The notes beneath the pieces were generated by a model. That model was not told the origin of the DNA and made no database searches. It saw only the letters and a list, made by a program, of their open reading frames with translations. From Tolypeutes matacus (Eukaryota; Chordata; Mammalia; Cingulata; Chlamyphoridae), in the NCBI GenBank assembly GCA_026826555.1, contig JAKSZT010033014.1, positions 69,707 through 133,706 of the forward strand: DNA of 64,000 nt, written 5' to 3'. A program made the position numbers and the translations under genes. Of the stretch, positions 52,138-64,000 are shown piece after piece. Numbering within the stretch: position 1 is the first letter of the stretch; each line of letters opens with the position of its first letter.

Positions 52138-54174
52138 ACATACCACATACACACAACACACGTACCCCACAACAATACAAAATGCACACAACACACACAA
52201 CACATACCCCACACAATACACAACACACACAACTCGCAATACTTACAATACACAACAAACATACCCCACACAACACACACAAAACACACAAACACACACA
52301 ATACAAAACACACACAACACACACAACACACATACCCCACACAACATGGACAACACTCAGAATACATAACACACACATCACACACACCCCACACAACACA
52401 CACAACACTCAATACACAACACACACAATACACTGCACACATACCCCACACAGCACACACAACACACAGAACACACACAATACACAACACACAACACACA
52501 AACCGCACACAACACACAACACACACAACACCCATACCCCAGACAACACACACAACTCAAAACACACAACACACAACAAACATACCCCACACAACACACT
52601 CAGAAAACACTACACAACACACTACACACACACCACACACAACACACAACACACACAACACACATACCCCACAAAACACACAGAAAACTCTCAACACACA
52701 ACACACAATACGCATACCACATACACACTACACATACAATACACAACACACACAACATAACACACACAAGACACAAAACACACACAATACACAACACACA
52801 CACCCCACACAACACATACAACACACAATACACAACACACACAATACCCAACACACATATCCCATACAGCACACACAAAACACACATCACACATCACACA
52901 GAACTCACACAACCACATACCACAGACAATACACAACACACACAAATCACATACCCCACACAACACACAACGCTCACCACACACATTACCCACACAATAT
53001 GCAACACACCCAACACACACAATACACAACACACATATCCCACAAAACACACATACCCCACACAATACCCAAGTCACACAACACACACAATACACAACAT
53101 ACACAACACACACAACACACACAACACACACAACATAAACAGTACAAAACTCATACACCCCACAGAACACATAACCCACACAAAACACAACACAGACAAT
53201 ACACAACACCCCCAATACACAATACACATAACCCAAACAACACACACAACACACATACCCCACAAATACATGGCACACACAATACACATACCACATACAC
53301 ACATCACACAAACCCCACACAATACACAATACACACAACATACAGCACAGACAATACAAAACACACACACAACACACAAAACACACACAATACACAACTT
53401 ACATACCCCACACAACACACATTGCTCACAACACACATAACCCACACAATATACAACACACCCAACACACATAATACACAACACACATACCCCACACAAT
53501 ACCCAAGACACACAACACACACAATACACAACACAAATAACACACACAACACACAGACTCCAAATAACACACACAGTACACAACTCACACACCCCACACA
53601 ACACATAACCCACACAACACGCAACACAGACAATACACAACACCCACAATACACATACCCCACACAACACACAACACACACAACACACAACACACACAAC
53701 ACACATACCCCACCAATACACGGCACACACAATAGACATAACACATACACACATCACACATACCCCAAACAATACACAACACACACAATACACAACACAG
53801 ACAATACAAAACACAAACATTACACAATACACAACACACATACCACATACACACAACACACATACCCCACACAATACACAACANNNNNNNNNNTACACAA
53901 AACACACATACCCCACACAATACACAACACACACAACACATACAATACACAACAAACATACCCCACACAATACACACAAAACACGCAACCACACACAAAA
54001 CACAACACACACAACACACATACCCACACAACACCCACAACACACACAATACACAACACACAATACACAACACACATACCCCACACTGCACACACCAAAC
54101 ACAAAATACACAACACACAACACACACAACACACAACACACATACCCCACACAACACAAACAGCACACACAATA
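52138..54174 (+). repeat. CA-rich satellite block 2 (~2.04 kb)
   Basis: It has the same composition and modules as block 1 and the same edges: AACATACCACATACACACAAC on the left, and CAGCACACACAATATGGTGAG on the right. The interior shows longer-range order, for example CATACCCCACACAATACCCAAG recurring near 53053 and 53489, which suggests a repeat of about 430 bp within the block. Block 2 is shorter than block 1 and contains a 10-N gap, so its assembled length is uncertain. The open frames of up to 393 codons are compositional. Confidence 0.93.
53884..53893. other. Assembly gap (10 N)
   Basis: Ten N characters sit inside CA block 2 between AATACACAACA and TACACAAAACAC. The short placeholder probably hides an unknown length of collapsed repeat. 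Confidence 0.99.
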
Positions 54175-55270
54175 TGGTGAGAAAACAACTTTGCATGGCA
54201 GTGTCAACAAATGTATTGAGAGGTGAATAATATTTTATTTATTGTTCTGCATTCATTTTATATATTATAATTCTTAAAGAACTGTTGAAAACGTATTTAT
54301 TTCACCCCTTGAGAGCATAATTTCGACAATTTCATAGGGAAGAAAATAATTAAAAATTTTTAATAATTTCTTTCCCTAAAATCAGACTGATTATTTTCCT
54401 TTACATGTGCCTGTGCCTTCTTAAACCTTTATTATGATTGATTGTATTAAATCTAATCTTACTTAAAATCCCTTTTCAAATCAACATTCTCCTTCAATCT
54501 AATATACGTTTCTGTTCATAATTAAAAATAAAGTCTTTTCAATAGCTTTACAAAAGCCATGGATTTTTCACTTTGTCAACATGATGCACTATGGGAGGAG
54601 TTATTAAGATAACTGAGAGAGAAATGGAAAAAGTTGTTCAAGGTTGCTGAGAAAAGCACCTTTGCATGGCAGTGTCAACAAATGGATTGAAAGCTGAATA
54701 ATATTTTATTTACTGTTCTGGATTTTTTTATTTATTATAATTCTTAAAGAACTGTTGAAAACGTTTAATAATGATTGAAGAGTATAATGCGCCCCTCTGT
54801 GATTATATGAAGGACCAGGGAATGTACATATTGGATAATAAAAATATTGGTTTAATATGTATCAATAAAACAGATTTGTTTTAATAATCGTGGGTATGTC
54901 TGTAACTGTACACCCATTTAAGCCATGGATACCTGTCATTATTCATGATTTAAAGATGTTCTTTTCAATTTTTTAAAAGGGAATCACAATTCATATTTCC
55001 ACTGAAGATGTGGGTATGGGACGACTGTTAGGTGTTATGCCACTTTATTTGCTTATGATGAGATTTCTACTCTCAGCGTCAGGTTTATATATGTTCATGA
55101 ATGATTGACATGCATCACTAAAAATATATATTAAGGGAAAGCAGGGGAGAGAGACAAATATGAAGCTTTGGAATTACCTATTTCTCTAAAGTGGTCTTTC
55201 TTTTGTGTTTCTTCAGTATGGAGGCAGTAACCGTGCATGCATAGAATGGAGGAATGGAGGACGGTCGACT
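54175..55270 (+). repeat. Satellite fragments right of CA block 2, with an internal breakpoint
   Basis: The first ~120 bp (GGTGAGAAAACAACTTTGC to GTTGAAAACG) repeat unit sequence found left of the block. At about 54293 the text jumps to TATTTATTTCACCCCTTGAG, a B/D phase roughly 0.6 kb earlier in the unit, and then runs normally. It ends in the tail AAGGGAAAGCAGGGGAGAG and the start of the C unit at 55271. No gene seen. Confidence 0.78.
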
Positions 55271-58109
55271 CTGCTTGAGCAAAATGGTCCTAGATTTTTA
55301 TAAACCATTCCTCTTCTACATGATATCTTGTAAACAGTTAAGTCACTCTTTCTCACCTTGTGGAACTTACAGGTCCCTGTTTCATTTCTGGGTTTTGGGA
55401 AGTTCCTTCATAAGCCAGAAGAGAAATTTGGATGCTGGGAGCTAGTTTTGCTCTAGTTCTTTGTTTCATTTGTGTATATGTGGATATGTTTCTTGGTAAG
55501 AATGATTTTGATTTTTTTCCCAATATTTCTCAAAAATTACAATATGACAAAAGAGCAGCTATTTGTATATGGACTCCTGCACCACAATCTCTGTGACATC
55601 AGCAACAGCCCAATAATGTCTTGAAAATTAGGAATGGTTTCCTTGAAAAAATTCCAGAACCTAGTAAACATTCAATAATCCCTCATGAAGTCATGTAAAA
55701 AGAGGTACTCTGAATTATCGATTCAAAACTGTGATTTTTCCTAAAAGGAGAAACATTGAGAAATATTTCTTGTGCTCCCATTATTTTTCTACCATTTAGA
55801 GTAGTTTAAAATTGTTCCAATAAATAATAGGAAGAAATTGTAGTCAAATATTTAACGTAAAATATGCATTCCACTGGAACTCTTCTATCTGAGGTCTTTT
55901 ATTTTTTACAGAGTTTACTATTTAAAAGGGATAAATACTTTCCTTTCCAATTAACATTTACAGGGTAGGGGGAAAAATTCATTTTCTCTAAGTAAAGATT
56001 GACTTATATACCATAATATATAATTAACCATTCTTTTAAAATGTACATTTTAATGAAGTCTTAACTTCTTTTTTTTTTATTTTAAATATTCCCAATTACT
56101 CTATGAGAGAACACTGTCATTCTATTCTGACTCTTTGCTAATTTTCTTGTCCAACTGGTCACGTTCCTGTATTCCTTATTACATATTTATAATACAATCT
56201 ATAAATTAAAAAAAAAAAAACATTTATGCAGTCGTTCAGAATTGTCAAACCTCTATTCTCAGCATGACTCCACATGTTTTTTAAACTTTCTGAAAGACCA
56301 TGAGTATATGTTTTTGCAATTTTTCCACCAGCCACTGACTTTATTTTAACTTTAATGTACACTTTCATACCCTGACTTCAACAGATCTGGATAGTTGTTT
56401 TTATGGGAAGTGTCTTTACTGAAGATCCTTGAGATTTAATTTTTCCACATACTCCTGTGTTGCCTATTGGAGGTTTCTTTCTATTTTAATTTTCAACCAG
56501 CAATGGAGCAGTCTGCACAGATGGTTGCTATTGTTCAGGATTCCATTGTTCACCTCTTTTCTGTTTTTAGCTATGCCTTCTCTCCTGCTTCTGTCTTTTC
56601 TAAACAGCCCATTCTTCCATGCCCCCAAGGTCCAAATTATCATCCTGTAGAAATGTTTGTGCGGCATCCAGCTAAGGTGCCTGCTTTGGAGGAGCAGAAA
56701 TAAGACAAGCCTGGCCAGTAACAGGGAAACAAATCCTGGCCATTTGTCAAAGGACTGCATTGGCAGGATGCCCAGGATTTTAGTGTTAAATGGCTCCACC
56801 CTTGTGAGCCCTTTTGGAATCCAATGCAGAAGTTCGATTTCATTTTACATGGAATCATTACCCTGATATCCATTACCCTGATCTGGGTTGTACCTGGTGT
56901 CTGGTGACCTTTTATAATGAAGACTCTTCACTGAGGAGGCAATCCCTTCTCATTCCATTCTAATTTTTTCCTCTGCCCTTGATTCCATTCCTCTTAGACC
57001 TGTAGTAGGAAATTATATGGCTTTCCAAGTGGTCATGTTATGTGTGGCAATTTAGCCAAAGTACAAGTGAGCACTTTACAAAGAGGACATTTTTTTAGTA
57101 AGAAATAATGAATCCCTCAAAGTAAACTGCATGATAAAACAAAAATTTATTTCTCCCTTAGAGATTATAAGGTCCACTATTTGCCATGGAATAGAATAAT
57201 TAAAATTTTGTAATTACTTATTTCCCCTAAATATGACTGATTATTTTCCTTTACACATGTCTGTGCCTTCTTAAAACTTTATTATAATTGATCATATTAA
57301 ATCTAATCTTACCTAAAATACCTTTTTAAATCAACATTCTCTTTAAGTGTAATATACGTTTCAGTCCATAATTTAAAGCCCTTTCAAAAGCTTTAACACA
57401 GCCTTGTATTGTTCACTTTGCCCACATCATGCACTATGGGATGAGTTATCAAAAAAACTGAGAATTAAATGAAAAAATTTGTTCAAGGATGGTGAGAAAA
57501 GCACCTTAGCATGGCAGTGTATACAAATGAATTGAGAGATGAATAATATTTTATTCATTTTTCTGGATTCTCTTTATTTATTTTAATTCTTAAAGAGCTG
57601 GTGAAAACGTTTAATAATGATTGAAGAGAAGAATGCAAACCTCTGTAAATATATGACGCCCCTGGGAATGTACACATTTGATCAATAAGATAGTGGTTTC
57701 ATATGAATTAATATATCAGACTTGTTATAAAAGTCGTGGGTATGTCTGAAATTGTACACCCTAGTTGAGCCTTGAATAATAGGCATTAGTCATATTTTAA
57801 AGATGCTTTGGCCAATTTTTAAAAAAGGAATCACATTTCAATGATCTCCTGGAGATGTGTGTAATGGACCACTGTTAGGTTTCATGACACTTAATATTCT
57901 AAGGTTGAGATTTTGGCTCGGCTTCAGTATTTGTATGTTCATGTGTGATTGATATGCATCACTAAAATATATATTAAGTGAAAGAGGCTGGGCGGAGAAA
58001 CAAATATGAAGTTTTTGAATTACCTATTTCCCTAAAGTCAGCTTCCTTTAGAGTTGCTTCATTATCAAAGATTGTAATCTCCCAATCATATGAGGGAGTA
58101 CGTTGCCCT
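55271..58109 (+). repeat. Satellite unit 17 (type C)
   Basis: This is a 2,839-bp unit with C marks (TCAGAATTGTCAAACC near 56236, TTTTTTAAACTTTCTGAAAG near 56276) and no inverted segment. The tail AAGTGAAAGAGGCTGGGCGG near 57976 leads to an A unit. No insertion or gene seen. Confidence 0.84.
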
Positions 58110-60938
58110 CTGCTCGATGAATTTGGTCCTTGAGTTCCAGAACCTTTCATCTTACCCTGATAACTTGTAAACAGTTGAGTCACTCTTTCTCACCTTGTGG
58201 ACCATACACGTCACTTTTTCCTTCCTGTGTGTTGGCATGATCCTTCATGAACCTTAGCAGAATTTTGTAGGCTATAAGTTATATGTACATGAGTAAAATG
58301 GTTTCATTTTTGTACATGTCAATCTGTTTCTTTGCAAAAAATTTTTTGAAAATATTTCCAATACATTCTCAAAAATTACAATATGTCAAAAAGCAGGTAT
58401 TCATATATGGACACCTGCATCCTAATCTCTCTGTCATCGGGAACAGCACAATTGTGTCCAGAAAATCAGGAATATTTCCTTGAAACAAAACTCCGAGTGA
58501 TGTAAACATTCAGTACAGAATTGTGAAGTCATGTAAAATGATGTCCTCTGGGTTATTGATTTAAAATTGTGATTATTCAAAAAATGAGTCATCAATGAGA
58601 CGTATTTCTTGTCCTCCCATTTTTTTTCCTCGAGTTTGAATTGTTTAATATTATTCCAATAATTATTAGGAAGAAACTCTAATCCAAAAGTTAAGGTAAA
58701 ATATGCATGCCACAGGAACTCTTCTATTTGAAGCCTTTTATTTTTACAGAGTTTTCAATTTAACGGGCTAAAATCTTTCCTTTAAAATTAACACTGACAT
58801 GGCGTGAGGAAAAATTCTTTCTGAATAAGTAAGGATTTATTTTTATAGCAAAACAAATAAAAAACCATTTTTTTAAACATGTATGTTTTAACAAAGGTAA
58901 AAATTTCATATTTCAATTTTCAATTTGTCAAATTGCTCTTTGAGAGAATATCGTCATTGTAAGCTGATGTAGAGTTAATATTCACCTCCAATGGAACACA
59001 TTCTTGTTTTTTTAAGGTATAATTATAACAGAAACTATAAGTTAAAAAAAAAAACTTTTATGCTGTCGGTCAAGATTCTCAAACCTCTATTCCCAGCATG
59101 ACTCCACAAATGTCGAATTCTTTCTGACAGATCATGAGAAAATATTATGGCATTTTTTCCACCAGCCGCTGAATACACTTTACGTTTAAAATGCACTTTC
59201 ATACCCTGACTACAACATAACTGGCTAGTTGGTTTTTTTGGCTGCGTCTGCAGTGCAGTCTCTTGGGTTTTAATTTTTCCCACATAACCCTGAGTTGGTG
59301 AGTGGAGTTTTATTTCTGTTCAAATTTTCCAAAAGCAGCACACCACATAGCACAAGGAAATCACAGATTGGATTCTGTCCTCCATGATTCCGTTTTTCTC
59401 TTCTTTACAGTTTTTAGCAGTGCCTTATCACTTGCTGCTCTCTTTTTCAAACATTGCCTTCTCCATGCCGCCAATGTCTGAATAATTAGTCTGCAAAAGG
59501 GTTTGGGCCACACCCAACTAAAGTCCCTGCTTTGAAGGAGCAGAAAGAAGACAAGGCTGGCCAGTAAAAGGGAAACAAATCCTGCCTATTTTTCTTGGAC
59601 TGCATTGGCAAGATGACCAAGATTTTGGTGTACCCCGCTCCACCCCTGCAAGCCCTTTTGGAATCCAATGTTCGAATTCATTTTACAGGGAAAGATTATC
59701 CATTGCCCTGATCTGGGGTATATGTGGTATTTGGTGACCACTGATGATGAAGGTTCTTCATTGAGATTGCAATAGTTTCTCATTATGTTCTAATTTCTTC
59801 CTCTGTCCTCAATTCCATTGCTCTTAGGATCTCTATTTGGAAATAAATTTTTTTTCCAAGAGTTGTTGCTATGTTTGGTAATTTAGGCAAATGACGTGTG
59901 AGCACTTTACAAAGAGGAAGTTTTTTACTTAGAAAGATTGAATGCCTCAGAGTAATCTGCAGGATGAAACAAATATTTATTTCACTGGTCAAGATTAAAA
60001 TGTCCCCTCTATTATGGGGAATAAAATAATTAAAATTTGGTTATAACTTATTTTCCATAAATCAGACTGATTAATTTCCTTTACATGTGTCACTGCATTC
60101 CTAAAATTTTATTATGATTGATTGTATTAAACCTAATCTTACCTTGAGTCCCCTTTCAAACCAACATTTTCTTTGGAACTAATATGCGTTTCAGTTCATA
60201 ATTTTAAAATAAAAATTTTCAATAGCTTTTAAAAACCCATACAATGTTCGCTTTATCTACATGATGCACTCTGGGTTGAATTGTCAAAAAAACTGAGAGA
60301 TAAACGGAAAAAGTTGTTCAAGGATGGCAAGCAAAGCATATATGCATGTTAGTGTCAACTAATGGATTAAGAGCTGAATAATATATTTTTTATTTTCTGT
60401 ATTCTCTTTATTTCCTATAATTCTTAAAGAGCTATTGAAAATATTTAATAATGACTTAAGAGAAGAATGCACACTTCTGTGATTATACGAAGGACCAGGA
60501 TGGTACACATTGGATATGTAATATAGTGGTTTAATACGATTTAATAAAAGAGATTTTTTTTTAAATTGTGGGGATATCTGTGGTTGTACAAATAAGTTGA
60601 GCCATGGATAATAGGCATTAGTCATGTTTTAAAGATGTTCTGGCCAATTTTTAAAAAGGAATCACAAGTCAATGTTTTGCTGGATATATTTGTATGAGAC
60701 TTCTTTTAGGTGTTTTGCCCCTATATTTTCTAAAGTTGAGATTTCTGCTCTCGGTTTCAGGTTTATGTATGTTCAGAAACGATTGATATGCATCACTAAA
60801 AATATATATTATGAGAAAGAGGGTGGGGAGGGACAAATATGAAGCTTGGAATTACCTTTTGCTCTAAAGTGCTCTTCCTTTGTGTTCCTTCATTATCAGG
60901 TTGTAATCTCTCATGCATACAATGGAGGACGGTACCAT
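58110..60938 (+). repeat. Satellite unit 18 (type A)
   Basis: This is a 2,829-bp unit with A marks: CTGCTCGATGAATTTGGTCC at the start, AATGTCGAATTCTTTCTGAC near 59108, CACTGGTCAAGATTAAAATG near 59983, and tail TATGAGAAAGAGGGTGGGG near 60810. No insertion or gene seen. Confidence 0.84.
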
Positions 60939-63776
60939 CTGCTTCATGCAATAGATCCTTGAAGTTTATGAACCATGCCTCTACAACATGATCACATGTA
61001 AACAGTTGAGGCACTCTTTCTCACCTTCTGGACCTTACATGTCCCTTTTGCACTTCTGGGTGTTGGCAATGTCCTTCATAAGCCATAAGAGAAATTTGGA
61101 CACTGGGAGCTATTTTTACTGTAGTTTCTTGTTTTCATTTGTGTATATGAGGATCTGTTTCTTGGTAAGAATAATTTTAACATTTTTCCCAACAATTCTC
61201 AAAAATTACAATATGATAAAATAGCAGATATTTGTATATGGACCACTGCGTCACAATCTGCACAATATTCAACAGCCCAATAATGTCTTGGAAATCGGAA
61301 TGGTTTCCTTAAAAAAAAAATCCTGAGCTTTGTAAACATGCAGTAAAGAATTGTGAAGTCATGTAAAAAGAGGTCCTCTGAATTTTTGAATTAAAACTTT
61401 GATTATTCAAGTAAGGAGAATAAGTGAGAAACATTTCTTGTGCTCCCATCATTTTTCTGCCAGTAAAAGTAGTTTAATATCATTCCAGTAACTATTAGGA
61501 AAAAAATCTAGCACAAAAATTAAGGTAAAATATGCATTGCATAGGAACTCTTCTAGTTGCAGCATTTTATTTTAACAGAGTTTATTATATAAAAGGGTTA
61601 AAGCCTTTCTTTTCCAATTAACATCGATAGGGAACCAGGAAAAATTCTTTTTGCCTAATTAAAGATTGATTTATATACCAAAATATAGAATTAATTATTC
61701 TTTTAAAATGTATGTTTTAACAAAGATTTAAAATTGATTTATATTTATTTTAAATACTCCCAATTACTCTATGCGAGAATACTGGCATTCTAATCTGACT
61801 TATTGTTAATTTTCACCTCCAATTGGCCACATTCTTGTTTTCCTTTATATATATTTCTAACAGAATATATAAATAAATTTAAAAAAATATTTAATGCAGT
61901 CAGTCAGGAAACTGAAACCTCCATACCCCAGCATGACTCCACATGTGTTGGAAACTTTCTCACATCTCAGGAGAAAATATTATTGCATTTTTTCCACCAC
62001 CAATTGACCATACTTTGTGTTTAATATACAATTTCATACCCTGACTTCAACATATCTGGCTAGTTGTGTGTATAAGCTGTGTCTGCAGTGAAGACTCTCG
62101 GGTTTTAATTTTTCCACATATTCCTGAGTTGTGTAATGGTGTATTCTCTCTATTCTAATTTTTAAAAAGCACCACACCAAACCGCACAAGGAAATAAGAG
62201 CATGGATTCTTTCCTCCAGGGTTCCATTGTTCTCCTCTTTTCTGTTTTTAGCACTGCCTTCTCTCCTGCTGCTGTCATTTCCAAACAGCCTGTTCTCCAT
62301 GCCCACAAGGTCTGAATAATTATTCTTTAAAAGTGTTTGGGTCACACCCAGGTAAGTTTCCTGCTTTGATGGAGCAGAAAGAAGAAAAGACTGGCCAGTA
62401 AAAGGGACACAAATCCTGGGCATATTTCCTTGGATTGCATTGGCCGGATGACCAGGATTTTGGTGTGCCACACTCCACCCCGGCGAGTCCTTTTGAAATC
62501 CAATGCAGAAGTTCAATTTCATTTCAAATGGTAAGTTTATCCATGGCTCTGAACTGAGATATTTTGGTGATGGGTGAACTTTGATATTGAAGGCTCTTCA
62601 TTGAGATGGCAATACTTTCTCATTCTATTCTAATTTCTACTTCTGGTTTTGATTCCATTGCTCTGAGTATCTCTAGTTGGAAATAATATCGTTTTCCAAG
62701 GGATCCTGTTATGTTTGGTAATTTATGTAAAGGACGTATGAGCACTTTACAAATGGGACATTTTTTACTCAGAAAGAATGAATGCCTCAATGCAAACTGC
62801 ACGAAGAAACAAAAATTTATTTCACCCCTTGAGATTATATTTTCCACAACTTCATAGGGAATAAGATAATTAAAACTTTTTAATAATTTATTTCCCTAAA
62901 ATCAGACTGATTATTTTCCTTTACATGTGCCTGTGCATTCTTAATCTTTACTATTATTGATTATATTAAATCTAATCTTACCTAAAATCCCTTTTCAAAT
63001 CAACATTCTCCTTCAATCTAATTTACGTTTCCATTCAAAATTTTAAAATAAAGTCTTTTCAATAGCTTTAAAAAGCCATGCATTTTCCCTTTGTCCACGT
63101 GATGCACTATGGGATGAGTCATGAAGATAACTGAGAGAGAAACGGAAAATGTTGTTTAAGGATGCTGAGAAAGCACCTTTGCATGACAGTGCCAACAAAT
63201 GGATTGAGAGCTGAATAATATTTTATTTACTGTTCTGGATTCTGTTTATATATTATAATTCTTAAAGAGCTGTTGAAAACTTTTAACAATGATTGAAGAG
63301 AAGAATGTGCACCTCTGTGATTATATGAAGGACCAGGGAATGTACACATTGGATAAGAAAGATAGTGGTTTCATACGTATTAATAAACAGATTTGTTTTA
63401 ATAACTGTGGGTATGTCTAGAACTATACAGTCAGTTAAGCCATGGATACAAAGCATAAGTCATGTTTTAAAGATGTTCTTGCCAATTTTTAAAAAGGCAA
63501 TCACAAATCAAAATTTTGCTGGAGATGTGTGTATGGGACGACTGTTAGGAGTTATGCCCCTTTATTTTGTTATGATGAGATTTCTACTCTTGGTGTAAGG
63601 TTTAGATATGTTCATGAATGATTGACATGTATCACAAAAATATATATTAAGGGAAAGCAAGGGAGAGAGACAAAAATGAAGCTTTGGAATTACCTATTTC
63701 TCTAAACTGGTCTTCTTTTTGTGTTTCTTCAGAATGGAGGATCTAATCTGGAGTGCATAGATGGAGGGCGGCCACT
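60939..63776 (+). repeat. Satellite unit 19 (type B)
   Basis: This is a 2,838-bp unit with B marks (GACACTGGGAGCTATTTTTAC near 61099, CAGTCAGGAAACTGAAACC near 61902, TTTCTCACATCTCAGG near 61953). The tail AAGGGAAAGCAAGGGAGAG near 63649 precedes a C unit. The minus strand is open for 162 codons at 62034-62522, but sister units break this frame. Confidence 0.84.
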
Positions 63777-64000
63777 CTGCTTGACGGAAATTGTCCTTGA
63801 TTTTTATGAACCATTCTACTTCTACATGATATATTGAAAACAGTTGAGTCACTCTTTCTCCCCTTGGGGACCATACACATCCCTTTTTCCCTTCTGTGTG
63901 TTGGCATGTTCCTTCATGAGCCATAGGAGAATTTTGGAGGCTGTAAGTTATTTGTACAGTAGTACAATGGTTTCATTTTTGTATATGTCAATCTGTTTCT
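63777..64000 (+). repeat. Start of satellite unit 20 (C switching to A), cut by the window edge
   Basis: It begins with C-type text (CTGCTTGACGGAAATTG, then GAACCATTCTACTTCTACATG). By about 63885 it matches the A-type start of unit 1 (CCTTTTTCCCTTCTGTGTG, GGAGGCTGTAAGTTATTTG). It is another in-register recombinant. The array continues beyond the window. Confidence 0.75.

Noticed and set aside
52999..54180. Long open frames in CA block 2 on both strands (up to 393 codons)
   Set aside because: The sequence is a near-dinucleotide repeat with almost no stop codons possible. The translations are Thr/His/Asn or Cys/Val runs, one crosses the N gap, and frames open on both strands at once.
62034..62522. 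162-codon minus-strand frame as a gene
   Set aside because: The equivalent frame is broken in sister units and its replacement changes look unconstrained. It is kept only as a low-interest finding.

Overview
The window looks like genomic DNA from a xenarthran mammal, most likely an armadillo (Dasypus lineage). The evidence is two copies of a tRNA-derived SINE that matches my memory of the armadillo DAS family, with pol III A and B boxes and an (AATA)n/poly-A tail. There is also a spliced, poly-adenylated retrocopy of a mammalian nuclear gene, plus AT-rich repeat DNA and a 10-N assembly gap. Nothing suggests a bacterial or viral genome.

Almost all 64 kb is one direct tandem array of an unfamiliar repeat whose basic unit is about 2.82 kb. 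About 20 unit starts are visible, all in the same orientation. The units fall into variant types that I call A, B, C and D. They mostly follow the order (B or D) -> C -> A, giving a higher-order trimer of about 8.5-8.7 kb. Units longer than 2.82 kb have a specific cause in nearly every case: a SINE (4920-5108), a roughly 215-bp inverted segment (11521-11737, 17391-17610, 27446-27667), an ETFA retrocopy (25875-27244), a 641-bp offset partial duplication (32176-32816), a poly-A retroposon with a 168-bp flanking duplication (45520-46589), and two CA-rich satellite blocks (36455-39112, 52138-54174). Several units are truncated or fused at sharp breakpoints (near 35658, 35711, 40128, 40299, 49835 and 54293).

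The only convincing protein-coding sequence is the minus-strand 333-codon ORF at 26195-27196. It is an intronless, full-length copy of the electron transfer flavoprotein alpha subunit (ETFA), with 5' UTR, AATAAA signal, poly-A tail and a perfect 14-bp target-site duplication. It has no premature stop or frameshift and keeps the FAD-contact residues. I cannot tell from sequence alone whether it is a young inert retrocopy or an expressed retrogene.

The two CA-rich blocks share the same left and right junctions, so they descend from one event copied by segmental duplication of the array. A SINE and a retroposon inside only the second copy probably arrived after that duplication. The array can therefore be read as a history of amplification, recombination and insertion rather than as a set of interacting genes. 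No RNA genes, CRISPR arrays, operons or other genes were found.
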